Positions 16,785-25,416 of a stretch of 49,109 nucleotides of DNA are shown piece after piece. The position numbers and the translations under genes are program-made. Source of the DNA: Bacillus massilioanorexius. Lineage in GTDB: Bacteria > Bacillota > Bacilli > Bacillales > DSM-1321. The DNA lies in contig NZ_CABKRX010000074.1 in NCBI RefSeq assembly GCF_902374955.1, positions 1 through 49,109 of the forward strand. The letters run 5' to 3'. Every line of letters starts with the position of its first letter. The stretch's first letter is position 1. The notes beneath the pieces are model-generated. The model ran no database searches. It was not told the DNA's origin and saw only the letters and a list, made by a program, of their open reading frames with translations.

Positions 16785-17828
16785 TTGAATAAAAAGGTCA
16801 TCTTTTTTGAAGTACAAGGTGGAAATGACAAGGAAGCTGATGGCTATAGAAAAGATACGATGCCGATGGTAACAGCATTACATAATAGAGGCTGGCAGGC
16901 TGAAGTAGTATTTTTCAGTATTGAAAACAGAGAACAAATTTATAAATATGTAAAAGAACACGCAATTGCTTATGTCTCTAGAATTAATCCTGGAAACTTA
17001 AAGGAAGAATCAGAGTACTTCGACATGCTTCGTCAACTTTGTAAAGATGGCATTATCGGAATGCCTCATCCTGATGCTATGAAAACCTACGGTGCAAAAG
17101 ATGCTCTCACTAAATTATCGGGCCTTCCTATAGTTCCGGCAGATACCTATGCTTATTACTCCATAGAGCACTTTAAAGAAAACTTTCCTAAAGCGCTAGT
17201 TCATAGCGAAAGAGTGCTCAAACAAAATAGAGGATCTGCAGGGGAAGGAATTTGGCGTGTAGAACTTTTGGATGTACTTTCAGCAAATGTGACCAGTGTC
17301 CCAGAAACAGCAAAAATAAAATGTACAGAGGCAAAAGATAATCATGTTGAAATATGGGAATTAGCTGCCTTTATGGATTTCTGTAATCAATATATTATTG
17401 GAGAGAACGGAATGCTCATTGATATGCCTTTTTTACCACGAATAAAAGAAGGGGAAATTCGATTATTCATGCTTCGAAATAAACCGATAAATGTAGTTCA
17501 TAAAAAGCCAAAAGAGGAGAAAGATGCATTTAGTGCTACATTATTCTCAGGTGCACAATATAGATATGATTCCCCTAACGAATGGAAAGAATTGATCGAA
17601 CAATTTTCAGATCAATTACCAGATATTATTTCTAAACTAGGGAATTTCGATTTACCTTTAATTTGGACAGCTGATTTTATTTTAGATTATGATGAACAAA
17701 TGAATAACAAATATATTTTAGGTGAGATGAATTGTTCATGTGTTGGTTTTACTTCTCATTTGGAACTTGCTGAAAATATTGCAGATGAAATCATCGACAT
17801 TATTGACTCGAAATCCTTCGCAAAATAA
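16785..17828 (+). CDS. Cj0069-type ATP-grasp protein
   Basis: This 347-residue protein resembles the Cj0069 family, an ATP-grasp group of unknown substrate. The N-terminal domain (KKVIFFEVQGGNDKEADGYR, then a pre-ATP-grasp fold) is followed by the nucleotide-binding part (VLKQNRGSAGEGIWRVELL) and a C-terminal catalytic block with acidic metal ligands (WTADFILDYDE, LGEMNCSCVGFTSHLE). It starts with TTG at 16785, seven bases after AGGGGG. It stands alone between a long empty region and a bidirectional terminator. ATP-grasp enzymes ligate a carboxylate to an amine or thiol; which substrates are used here cannot be told. Confidence 0.82.
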   Translation: MNKKVIFFEVQGGNDKEADGYRKDTMPMVTALHNRGWQAEVVFFSIENREQIYKYVKEHAIAYVSRINPGNLKEESEYFDMLRQLCKDGIIGMPHPDAMKTYGAKDALTKLSGLPIVPADTYAYYSIEHFKENFPKALVHSERVLKQNRGSAGEGIWRVELLDVLSANVTSVPETAKIKCTEAKDNHVEIWELAAFMDFCNQYIIGENGMLIDMPFLPRIKEGEIRLFMLRNKPINVVHKKPKEEKDAFSATLFSGAQYRYDSPNEWKELIEQFSDQLPDIISKLGNFDLPLIWTADFILDYDEQMNNKYILGEMNCSCVGFTSHLELAENIADEIIDIIDSKSFAK

Positions 17829-17888
17829 AAAGATATCCTTTACAGTAAGGATGGATAATTCTTTCGTTATACATCCTTACCCTATATA

Positions 17889-17916
17889 AAAAAGAGTACA
17901 TCCCTGTACTCTTTTT
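17889..17916. terminator. Bidirectional terminator between the ATP-grasp gene and recD2
   Basis: The perfect 12-bp arms AAAAAGAGTACA and TGTACTCTTTTT with a TCCC loop give a T run in either direction. It sits between two convergent genes. Confidence 0.93.
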
Positions 17917-17927
17917 AGCATTCTTCA

Positions 17928-20354
17928 TTAGTTGGTTTTTTCATTCATGAAATCATAAGGAGTAATCCCTTCCATGCCAATCATTGGATCCGTACGTTCT
18001 AGCTCTAATAGATAAGAGACTACTGGATTGTCATGATTTTCATTATCCGAATCCTCCGTAACACTTACGTCTAAAGAAAAAACTTCTTTCAATTTTTTTA
18101 CTAGTGTTGTGTTTCTTTCATGATCCTGCGTTCTTTCCACACCTATTCTAAGAGCTTCTTCTTCTCCACATAAAATTAAAAATTGCTTACTTCGAGTTAT
18201 ACCTGTATAAATAAGCTTTCTTCTTAGCATACGATAATAACTTTTAACTACTGGCATAATAACAATGGGAAATTCACTTCCCTGTGATTTATGAATAGAA
18301 CAACAATAGGCATGTGTAATTTGTGTTAAGTCTTGCTTTGTATATTGAACCTCTATTCCATCAAAAGAAATATAAACAATATCTTGTTTTTCTGTATTTT
18401 CTTTAGCGAATGATATAGAAATAATTTCTCCCATATCTCCATTAAACACATTGCTTTCAGGCTGATTTACAAGCTGTAATACCTTATCACCAACCCGATA
18501 AATACTATCACCAAATGTAATTTCTCTTCTATTTCCATCGCTGTTCGGATTAAATATCTCTTGCATTAATTTGTTTAAGGCATCAATTCCTGCAGGACCT
18601 CGGTACATCGGAGCTAACACTTGAATATCTTTCGCTGTATACCCTTTTTTCTTTGCATTCGTCACTACTTGATCAACCACTTGCATAATTTGAGAAGTTG
18701 TACATGGAAAAAATGAACGGTCTTTTTGCTGAGCTGTAATATTAGCGGGTAAGCGCCCTTTTTTTATTTCATGTGCTAATTCAATAATAGAGGAACCATC
18801 CGCTTGTCGATATATACTTTCCAGTCTTATCGTTGGTACACATTGAGAATCTAATAAGTCCTTCAATACTTGCCCTGGACCAACAGATGGTAACTGATCT
18901 TCATCGCCAACTAATATAACCTGTACATGATCAGGCAACGCCTTTAATAATTGATGACCTAGCCATGTATCAACCATTGACATTTCATCGATAATGACGA
19001 TTCGCCCTTCAATCGGATTTTCTTCATCATGGCTGAATCCTTCACTTCCATTCCATCCTAACAGCCTATGAATCGTTACAGCAGGTAGGCCAGTAGATTC
19101 AGTCATTCTTTTGGCTGCTCGACCTGTTGGAGCCGCCAAGACAAATGGAAATGGGTCCTGATCCTTGTATGCATGAACATCCATTGAGACGCCATGGAGC
19201 TCGCTATAAAGTTCCACTATTCCTTTTATCACCGTTGTCTTCCCTGTTCCTGGGCCACCGGTTAATATCATCATAGGGGACATTAACGCCGTCTGAATTC
19301 CTTCTTTTTGCGCAGGTGCATATTCAACTTGTAGTCTTTCCTCTAGTTCACCTAACGCTAGTAAAAATTCTGATTCTGGGAATGCATTACTATACTCTGT
19401 TTGTGCAAGAATACGTTGAATATTCGTTGCTATTCCTTTTTCAGAATAATACAAGGAAGGAGGATAAACCCTCTGATCTTCAATCACAACTTTACCTTCT
19501 TCAGCAAGTTGCAATAGTTGCGTAGAAATAGAAGTAAATTCGATTATATCTCGTTTATTACCTTCAAGAAGTTCTTGAACACTTTTTAACAACTGCTCTG
19601 CTTCTATGTATACATGACCTTCTTGTAAGCATTCCGTATCCAATGTAAATAAACAGCCCGCCTTAATACGATCAGCATGACTCCCACTAATACCTAATTG
19701 AAATCCTAGTTCATCAGCTCTTGCAAAACCAATTCCTTCGATATCTTCAACCAATTTATACGGATTGCTCTGTATAATACTAAGCGTATCTTGCTTATAC
19801 ACTTGATATATTTTCATTGAAAGCTGTGGCCCAAAACCATATTGATTTAACGCAATCATAACTTGTTCCAATCCTTGATGCTCAACAAGAGTATCATACA
19901 GACTCTTTGCTTTTTCTCCTGATAACTTAGGAACAGAGTCAAGTAATGAAGGATTCGCTAGAATCTTTGAAATTGCGTTATCCCCAATTGATTCAACAAT
20001 ACTTTCAGCCGTCTTTTTCCCAATGCCTTGGAATAATGTGCTTGATAAGTAACTGACGATACCATCCTTAGTTTGAGGAAGATCCTTTTGAAAGTGATCC
20101 ACTGCAAATTGCTGACCGAATTTAGGATGTTCCTTTAATTTCCCATAGAAAATATATGTTTCATGTTCGTGTATAGGAGGAAAATAGCCAACAATAACCG
20201 CTTCTTTTTCATCATAAACAGCGTTTGTTTCATCGACTCGAATACGAACAACAGAATATAAATTTTGCTCATTATGAAATATTGTGACAATATGTCTCCC
20301 TTTCATATACGTCTTTTTCGTTTCTTCAAACAAGTTTAATTCATCCTGTTGCAC
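17928..20354 (-). CDS. recD2: ATP-dependent DNA helicase RecD2
   Basis: This 808-residue superfamily 1B helicase moves 5' to 3' and acts in DNA repair without RecBC, as in Bacillus (YrrC) and Deinococcus. The N-terminal region has an OB-like part and helix-hairpin-helix repeats (LFQGIGKKTAESIVESIG, EDIEGIGFARADELG). Walker A is TGGPGTGKTTVIKG, Walker B IVIIDEMSMVD, followed by VILVGDEDQLPSVGPG, the C-terminal QLVNQPESNVFNGDMG and SIHKSQGSEFP. It starts with GTG at 20354 behind GGAGGAAA. It follows yrrB by 21 bases and is probably its operon partner. Confidence 0.96.
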   Translation of the reverse strand: MQQDELNLFEETKKTYMKGRHIVTIFHNEQNLYSVVRIRVDETNAVYDEKEAVIVGYFPPIHEHETYIFYGKLKEHPKFGQQFAVDHFQKDLPQTKDGIVSYLSSTLFQGIGKKTAESIVESIGDNAISKILANPSLLDSVPKLSGEKAKSLYDTLVEHQGLEQVMIALNQYGFGPQLSMKIYQVYKQDTLSIIQSNPYKLVEDIEGIGFARADELGFQLGISGSHADRIKAGCLFTLDTECLQEGHVYIEAEQLLKSVQELLEGNKRDIIEFTSISTQLLQLAEEGKVVIEDQRVYPPSLYYSEKGIATNIQRILAQTEYSNAFPESEFLLALGELEERLQVEYAPAQKEGIQTALMSPMMILTGGPGTGKTTVIKGIVELYSELHGVSMDVHAYKDQDPFPFVLAAPTGRAAKRMTESTGLPAVTIHRLLGWNGSEGFSHDEENPIEGRIVIIDEMSMVDTWLGHQLLKALPDHVQVILVGDEDQLPSVGPGQVLKDLLDSQCVPTIRLESIYRQADGSSIIELAHEIKKGRLPANITAQQKDRSFFPCTTSQIMQVVDQVVTNAKKKGYTAKDIQVLAPMYRGPAGIDALNKLMQEIFNPNSDGNRREITFGDSIYRVGDKVLQLVNQPESNVFNGDMGEIISISFAKENTEKQDIVYISFDGIEVQYTKQDLTQITHAYCCSIHKSQGSEFPIVIMPVVKSYYRMLRRKLIYTGITRSKQFLILCGEEEALRIGVERTQDHERNTTLVKKLKEVFSLDVSVTEDSDNENHDNPVVSYLLELERTDPMIGMEGITPYDFMNEKTN

Positions 20355-20375
20355 GACACTTTCCTCCTTTCTCTA

Positions 20376-21047
20376 TTATTGGTTAAGTAATTGTTCCATT
20401 AATTTCTTACCGTTAGCAGCTAAAAAGTGATCCGCTTGTACTTCAATCGCTTTATTAAAGCATTCTAGCGCCTTTTCTGCATCTTCCAAATGGGCTGCAT
20501 AGGCTACCCCAAGGTTATACCAGGCATCTGCATGTTTAGCATCATGCTCTATTACTGTTTGTAATTCTTTAATTGCTTCCTCATACATTTCTTCATTTGC
20601 TAAACATAATGCATATTGAAATCTTGCATCATCATCTTCAGCATTTAACTCTACGCTTCTTTGTAAATATGGCATAGCTAATTTTGGTTGGTCCAGTTGC
20701 AATAGTGTCATTCCTAACATGAAATAACAATCACTATTTTGTAGACCTGTTTTTAGTGCCTTTTCAAGTAAATCCTTTGCATCTATATATTGTTCACTTT
20801 CATAATATAAATTACCTAAAGCATAAAAAGCAGCCCCTGCATTTTCATCAATCGTAAGTGCTTTTTTAAAGAAATTTACAGCCTTTTCTCTTTCACCTAC
20901 AGCTGTCAGTACATTACCAAAGTTTATGTAAGCTACAGCATCATTTGGATTTTCTTCGATTGCTGCCGAGAAGGCTTTGGCCGCCTCTTCCCAATTACCT
21001 TCTTGCATATACTTGATACCTAATTCATTATGATTCATTGTATTCAC
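20376..21047 (-). CDS. yrrB: TPR repeat protein YrrB
   Basis: This 223-residue protein is built from about six tetratricopeptide repeats from end to end (for example WEEAAKAFSAAIEENPND, REKAVNFFKKALTIDEN, AEKALECFNKAIEVQADHF). It has no signal peptide. The B. subtilis counterpart YrrB has a solved right-handed TPR superhelix and is thought to scaffold protein complexes; no enzymatic activity is expected. It lies directly before recD2 (21 bases), as in B. subtilis, where the mnmA-yrrB-yrrC order is conserved; here a lipoprotein gene has come between mnmA and yrrB. Confidence 0.93.
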   Translation of the reverse strand: MNTMNHNELGIKYMQEGNWEEAAKAFSAAIEENPNDAVAYINFGNVLTAVGEREKAVNFFKKALTIDENAGAAFYALGNLYYESEQYIDAKDLLEKALKTGLQNSDCYFMLGMTLLQLDQPKLAMPYLQRSVELNAEDDDARFQYALCLANEEMYEEAIKELQTVIEHDAKHADAWYNLGVAYAAHLEDAEKALECFNKAIEVQADHFLAANGKKLMEQLLNQ

Positions 21048-21201
21048 ACTCCAAATTTTCTATAAAGAGTATATCATATTTCCAAATATTATTAACAAAA
21101 AGCGTAAGTGCCTTTCGAAAGAAAAACAAAGACAAAAAAATGTCACTTTCTACGACAATGCCTTTGTAACTTGCATACTCCCTGACCAGCATAAGAAAAG
21201 C

Positions 21202-21234
21202 TGACTAGATAGGTATTCTTTAATCTTCTAGTCA
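21202..21234 (-). terminator. Possible terminator of the DUF4825 lipoprotein gene
   Basis: The 8-bp arms TGACTAGA and TCTAGTCA (21202-21209, 21227-21234) have a 17-base loop and are followed on the minus strand by GCTTTTCTT. It sits 30 bases past the lipoprotein stop. The long loop makes this only moderately convincing. Confidence 0.55.
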
Positions 21235-21264
21235 ACTTAGTCTATTGTTGATTCTTCAATATTC

Positions 21265-21819
21265 TTAGCTACGTTCTTGAAAAAACTGCTTTATTTTATC
21301 TGGATTATTAACAATTCCTTCTTCTATTTCTTTTTTCCATAGACTCGGTTTGTCTGCAAATTCTGTTACATCTTTACCAACAAATTTTTCTATTTCTGTA
21401 CGTGTAACACTAAAGCTTTGTGGCTTTGTTGTTTCAACATTAAAAGTAATAACGTCTACGTTTTTCACTAAAATAAAATAGGCAATTGCGTTATTTACAA
21501 AAGCTTTACGAGCATCCTTCTCATTCCACAATTTATCTAGTTCTTCTTTTGTAAGATCTGAGCCTTCTTTAAGTCCATAATCTATGGTAATACTATATGG
21601 TTTCTTTTCAGTTTGCAAAGACACACGCTGAACATTCTCCCCCCCTGGAAGAATATAACTAATATTCACAACGGCGCTACTATCACCAACATACGAGTCT
21701 TTATATGTAATTAAAGCATCTATAGGATCTTTTCTCTTCTTTTCTTGGACCGATTCACACCCTACTAGTACGCTTAACATCAAAACTATCGTACTAATCA
21801 TCCATAATGATTTCTTCAA
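21265..21819 (-). CDS. DUF4825 lipoprotein
   Basis: The 184-residue protein has a lipoprotein signal peptide with hydrophobic core (SLWMISTIVLMLSVLVG) and lipobox LVGC, so Cys21 should be lipidated and the protein held on the outer face of the membrane. The mature part resembles the DUF4825 domain (SYVGDSSAVVNISYILPGG, NNAIAYFILVKNVDVITFN). The function is unknown. It has hairpins on both sides, so it is probably a single-gene transcript. It is absent from the B. subtilis order at this point (mnmA directly followed by yrrB), so it looks like a lineage-specific insertion. Confidence 0.85.
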   Translation of the reverse strand: MKKSLWMISTIVLMLSVLVGCESVQEKKRKDPIDALITYKDSYVGDSSAVVNISYILPGGENVQRVSLQTEKKPYSITIDYGLKEGSDLTKEELDKLWNEKDARKAFVNNAIAYFILVKNVDVITFNVETTKPQSFSVTRTEIEKFVGKDVTEFADKPSLWKKEIEEGIVNNPDKIKQFFQERS

Positions 21820-21852
21820 TTATAAGCACTCTCCTTCTGTCTACAACAAATT

Positions 21853-21886
21853 GAAAACCTCAGTTTATACATAAACTGAGGTTTTC
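21853..21886 (-). terminator. Terminator of mnmA
   Basis: The perfect 16-bp arms GAAAACCTCAGTTTAT and ATAAACTGAGGTTTTC are separated by two bases. On the minus strand the arm's TTTT is followed by CAATTTG. It ends the iscS-mnmA transcript before the lipoprotein gene. Confidence 0.85.
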
Positions 21887-21941
21887 ATTATAATATAGTA
21901 GGATTTATAAAACTAGTACTACATGGATTCAAGAATTTTCC

Positions 21942-23057
21942 TTATCCTACATAAGTTAATTGCTTACCGTTATTATATACCTTATCAATTGTACCTCCAC
22001 CAAGACATTCTTCACCATCATAAAATACAACAGCTTGTCCTGGTGTTATCGCTCTAGTTGGCTCCTTAAAAATCACATCTACGGTTTGATCATCAATTAC
22101 TTTAACTGTTACTTCATTATCGGTTTGACGATAGCGAAATTTAGCTGTACATGTAAACTCTTGTGGCTTAGGCTTATCAGATACCCAGCTAACCTGAACA
22201 GCTTGTAGAGACGTAGAATATAATTTTTCATGATGGAATCCTTGGCCAACATATAATACATTACGCTTCAAGTCTTTTCCGATTGCAAACCAAGGCTCAC
22301 CACTTCCACCAATTCCAAGTCCGTGTCTTTGACCAATTGTATAATACATTAAGCCATCATGCTTACCTACTACCTTACCATCGAAAGTTTCCATATTACC
22401 AGGTTGAGCAGGTAAATAACCACTTAAAAACGTTTTAAAGTTTCTTTCTCCTATAAAGCAAATACCAGTAGAATCTTTTTTAGTAGCTGTCGCTAGACCA
22501 GCTTCAGTTGCAATTTCCCGAACCTTTGGCTTTGGTATATGCCCTAACGGGAACATAACCTTTTCTAATTGACTTTGAGTTAATTGATTTAAGAAGTACG
22601 TTTGATCTTTATTATCGTCTACTCCACGTAGCATCTTATACTCGCCATCGCGATATTCAACTTGAGCATAATGACCAGTTGCTAAATAATCTGCTCCAAG
22701 ACTAATCGCATGTTCTAAAAAGGCTTTAAATTTAATCTCTTTATTACACATAACATCAGGATTCGGGGTTCTTCCTGCACGATATTCATCTAAGAAATAC
22801 GTGAATACCTTATCCCAATACTGTTTTTCAAAATTTACCGCATAATAAGGAATTCCTATTTGGTCGCACACTTTCATTACATCTTCATAATCTTCTGTTG
22901 CTGTACAGACGCCATTTTCGTCTGTATCATCCCAGTTTTTCATAAAAATTCCGACCACATCATAGCCCTGCTGTTTAAGAAGCAAAGCTGCTACAGAGGA
23001 ATCAACTCCTCCAGACATTCCAACTACAACGCGGGTATCTTTTGGTGCTTTTTTCAT
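21942..23057 (-). CDS. mnmA: tRNA 2-thiouridylase MnmA
   Basis: This 371-residue enzyme inserts sulfur at C2 of U34 in tRNA-Lys, -Glu and -Gln. The PP-loop is VVVGMSGGVDSSVAALLL. The two catalytic cysteines lie in NPDVMCNKEIKF and DSTGICFIGERNF. A C-terminal beta-barrel follows (LYYTIGQRHG-like GLMYYTIGQRHGLGIGG and GQAVVFYDGEECLGGG). I chose the ATG at 23057, which gives the same length as B. subtilis MnmA; the GTG at 23072 sits in the likely ribosome binding site. It follows iscS by 20 bases. That desulfurase is the expected sulfur donor, as shown for YrvO-MnmA in B. subtilis. Confidence 0.97.
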   Translation of the reverse strand: MKKAPKDTRVVVGMSGGVDSSVAALLLKQQGYDVVGIFMKNWDDTDENGVCTATEDYEDVMKVCDQIGIPYYAVNFEKQYWDKVFTYFLDEYRAGRTPNPDVMCNKEIKFKAFLEHAISLGADYLATGHYAQVEYRDGEYKMLRGVDDNKDQTYFLNQLTQSQLEKVMFPLGHIPKPKVREIATEAGLATATKKDSTGICFIGERNFKTFLSGYLPAQPGNMETFDGKVVGKHDGLMYYTIGQRHGLGIGGSGEPWFAIGKDLKRNVLYVGQGFHHEKLYSTSLQAVQVSWVSDKPKPQEFTCTAKFRYRQTDNEVTVKVIDDQTVDVIFKEPTRAITPGQAVVFYDGEECLGGGTIDKVYNNGKQLTYVG

Positions 23058-23077
23058 TGATATTAACCCCACTTTAT

Positions 23078-24223
23078 TTATTGATTCGTCAGTCGCTGAA
23101 CGATTTTTACCATTTCACTCGCAGCTCTTTCTATTTGTTCCATCGTATTATTTAGCCCAAAACTAAAACGAATGGAGTTTGTTGTTTTATCATGATACTT
23201 ACCAAACATGGCTACTAAAACATGTGAGGGATCAATTGATCCTGCTGTACACGCTGAACCACTTGAAGCTGCTATACCAGCTAAATCTAGATTTACTAAC
23301 ATTGCTTCAACATTAGTTCCCGGGAAACTAACATTCAAAATATGAGGAAGACTATTTTCAACACTACCATTCACTTCATATGCAATCTGGTTTGTTGTAA
23401 AAATATCAATCATCTTTTCTTTAAACTGTTGATACTGTTCTTGTTTTTCTTGCATGGTCTTCTGAGCAATAACAGAAGCTTTAGCGAAACCAATAATAGA
23501 AGGAATATTTTCCGTTCCAGCTCTTCTCTTTCTTTCTTGTTCACCACCATGAAGAATTGGAGCCAGAGATATAGTTTCACGGCAATACAAAAACCCAATC
23601 CCTTTTGGACCGTTTATTTTGTGAGATGATACAGAAAGTAAATCAATTCCTAATTTATTTACGTCAATTGGTACTATTCCATATGCTTGAACAGCATCAC
23701 TATGGAGAAACGCTTGGTGATTTTTCAACACATCACCAATTGCCTGCATGTCTTGTATAGTTCCTACTTCATTATTACCAAACATGATAGAAACAAGAAT
23801 TGTATCTTCTCTTAATGTCTTTGTTAGTGTGTCCAAAGATATTCTTCCTTGTTCATCGACAGGTAAATATGTTACCTCAAATCCTTGTTTTTGTAAATTT
23901 TGAAATGTATGGAGAACAGCATGATGTTCAATACTTGTTGTTATAATATGTTTCCCTTTATGTGCATAAGCATTGGCAATTCCAGTTATAGCATGATTGT
24001 CTGCTTCCGTTCCACCACTCGTAAAAATAATCTCGTTTTCCTTTGCTCCTATCGAATTAGCAAGCTGTATACGAGCATGATTTAATAATTTTCTTGCTTC
24101 CCTACCAAAAGCATGAATGCTTGATGGATTACCATAATTCTCTTGCATAGCGGACATTACTTCTTGCACTACTTCCTGATGCACAGGAGTTGTAGCGGCA
24201 TGATCGAGATAGATTCTTTCCAC
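23078..24223 (-). CDS. iscS: Cysteine desulfurase (YrvO type)
   Basis: This 381-residue PLP enzyme takes sulfur from cysteine and passes it as persulfide to partners. Visible are the N-terminal YLDHAATTPVHQEV, GGTEADNHAI, the cofactor-contacting HSDAVQA, the PLP lysine in SVSSHKINGPKGIGFLY, and the catalytic Cys of SSGSACTAGS. It starts with GTG at 24223, immediately behind GGAGGAGAGGT. The pairing with mnmA downstream points to tRNA thiolation as its main job. Upstream, 320 bases with a dispersed repeat separate it from cymR. Confidence 0.95.
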   Translation of the reverse strand: MERIYLDHAATTPVHQEVVQEVMSAMQENYGNPSSIHAFGREARKLLNHARIQLANSIGAKENEIIFTSGGTEADNHAITGIANAYAHKGKHIITTSIEHHAVLHTFQNLQKQGFEVTYLPVDEQGRISLDTLTKTLREDTILVSIMFGNNEVGTIQDMQAIGDVLKNHQAFLHSDAVQAYGIVPIDVNKLGIDLLSVSSHKINGPKGIGFLYCRETISLAPILHGGEQERKRRAGTENIPSIIGFAKASVIAQKTMQEKQEQYQQFKEKMIDIFTTNQIAYEVNGSVENSLPHILNVSFPGTNVEAMLVNLDLAGIAASSGSACTAGSIDPSHVLVAMFGKYHDKTTNSIRFSFGLNNTMEQIERAASEMVKIVQRLTNQ

Positions 24224-24393
24224 TACCTCTCCTCCTATCTATAATTGTTTTTCATTTATCTAGTTCAAAACCGCTTCTACGGCTCATTCTCGAAAACACA
24301 GGGAATACTAAGTATTTTTAACGGTCGAATGATACTATTGTTTATCTATTCGTTTGAAAAATAGAAACAGAAATTCCACGCATTGCTGTTTGA

Positions 24394-24530
24394 CTATAGG
24401 CTCAATTGAATTTCACTCTAGGACGCTCGCTTCCACGGGCGGTGAGATTTCACCTATCCAGCTTTAAACGCAGAAGTCTCGTACCTGACTCGCAATTGAT
24501 CTTTTGCGCTAATTTGTTCGCCGAACTTAT
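24394..24530. repeat. Dispersed repeat, second type, copy B
   Basis: This is the longest of three related intergenic segments: ATAGGCTCAATTGAATTTCA, then GGACGCTCGCTTCCACGGGC and a GGTGAGATTTCACC stretch, and it ends GCGCTAATTTGTTCGCCGAA. It is richer in GC than its surroundings and has no coding potential. The core GGACGCTCGCTTcC-CGGGCGG is the recognisable part of a common Bacillaceae intergenic repeat. It lies between cymR and iscS. Confidence 0.65.
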
Positions 24531-24545
24531 TTAAAACAACCTAAA

Positions 24546-24965
24546 TTAAATATAGAACATATATGAATCTGGAGCATTTTCTTCTTTATAATTAGCCAAG
24601 TCTTCTAATGTCGTTGTATCTAATACATCCTTTACTGCATCACGAATTCGAATCCAAAGAGATCTTTTTGCTGGTTCTTCATCTTCAATTCCTTCTACAG
24701 GCGTTATAGGTCCTTCTAAAACACGAATTATATCTCCTGATGTGATTTCGCGAGGCTCTCTAGCTAAAACATACCCTCCATACGCTCCACGTATACTTTT
24801 TACCAAGCCAGCATTTCTTAACGGTGCAATTAACTGCTCTAAATAGTGTTCAGATAAATCATGAGTTTGGGCAATTAATTTTAACGAAGTTGGACCTTCC
24901 CCATGCTTCTTCGCTAATTCAATCATAATTGTTAAACCATATCGTCCTTTTGTAGAAATTTTCAT
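24546..24965 (-). CDS. cymR: CymR, Rrf2 family regulator of cysteine metabolism
   Basis: This 139-residue winged-helix Rrf2 protein is almost the same length and sequence pattern as B. subtilis CymR, the master repressor of cysteine and sulfur-source uptake, which works in a complex with the O-acetylserine thiol-lyase CysK. The DNA-binding part covers the N-terminal 65 residues (MKISTKGRYGLTIMIELAKK, LSEHYLEQLIAPLRNAGLVK, GAYGGYVLA). Unlike IscR-type Rrf2 proteins, it has no cysteine at all, so it cannot hold an iron-sulfur cluster. The start is behind AGAGGTG. In B. subtilis it directly precedes yrvO-mnmA; here a repeat lies between. Confidence 0.95.
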   Translation of the reverse strand: MKISTKGRYGLTIMIELAKKHGEGPTSLKLIAQTHDLSEHYLEQLIAPLRNAGLVKSIRGAYGGYVLAREPREITSGDIIRVLEGPITPVEGIEDEEPAKRSLWIRIRDAVKDVLDTTTLEDLANYKEENAPDSYMFYI

Positions 24966-25370
24966 ATCAAAACACCTCTATTAGTTTTATTGCAACTTTT
25001 TATATACATATATTTTTTAGCAGTAGATAATCTATTTAATCTAGTATTACATTTCAATTTAACTTTTGAAATTATAGCATACAACATGTTGCAATGCATA
25101 TTTTCTTACTATTATACATCATTCTAATCTCATACAGACACTTTAAACTCAAAGTATTCTTATATGAAAGAAAAGTATATAGGTAGAATGCAAAGCTCCT
25201 ATGTATCAAAATTCCTTACAATTGCCTATCCCACTATTCAAAATAAACTTATGAAGTTATTATCCTTCTAAACGAACTGATTTCTGACCTTATGTAGCTA
25301 GGCGTTACAGATTATTGTAAATAATCATCTTCCAAATGGAATATCCTTACCATTTCTTATATAAACAAAA
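24966..25370. other. Region between cymR and the SGNH esterase gene
   Basis: About 400 AT-rich bases. Apart from the candidate cymR promoter and dyad, I see no gene, repeat or clear RNA structure. Confidence 0.5.
25071..25097 (-). promoter_or_regulatory. Candidate cymR promoter with an overlapping dyad
   Basis: On the minus strand a perfect TATAAT (25071-25076) lies about 105 bases upstream of the cymR start. Right beside it is a near-palindrome (25077-25097) with core CAACATGTTG and flanks GCAT/ATGC. It falls in the spacer between -10 and -35, where a repressor would block the promoter. The -35 is weak (about TGCATT). Confidence 0.5.
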
Positions 25371-25407
25371 AAGTCTTTACAAAAACGATTGATTTTTGTA
25401 AAGACTT
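25371..25407 (-). terminator. Terminator of the SGNH-SLH gene
   Basis: The perfect 15-bp arms AAGTCTTTACAAAAA and TTTTTGTAAAGACTT (25371-25385, 25393-25407) enclose a seven-base loop. TTTTTTGTTT follows on the minus strand, just past the stop codon at 25417. Confidence 0.93.
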
Positions 25408-25416
25408 CACACTCCA

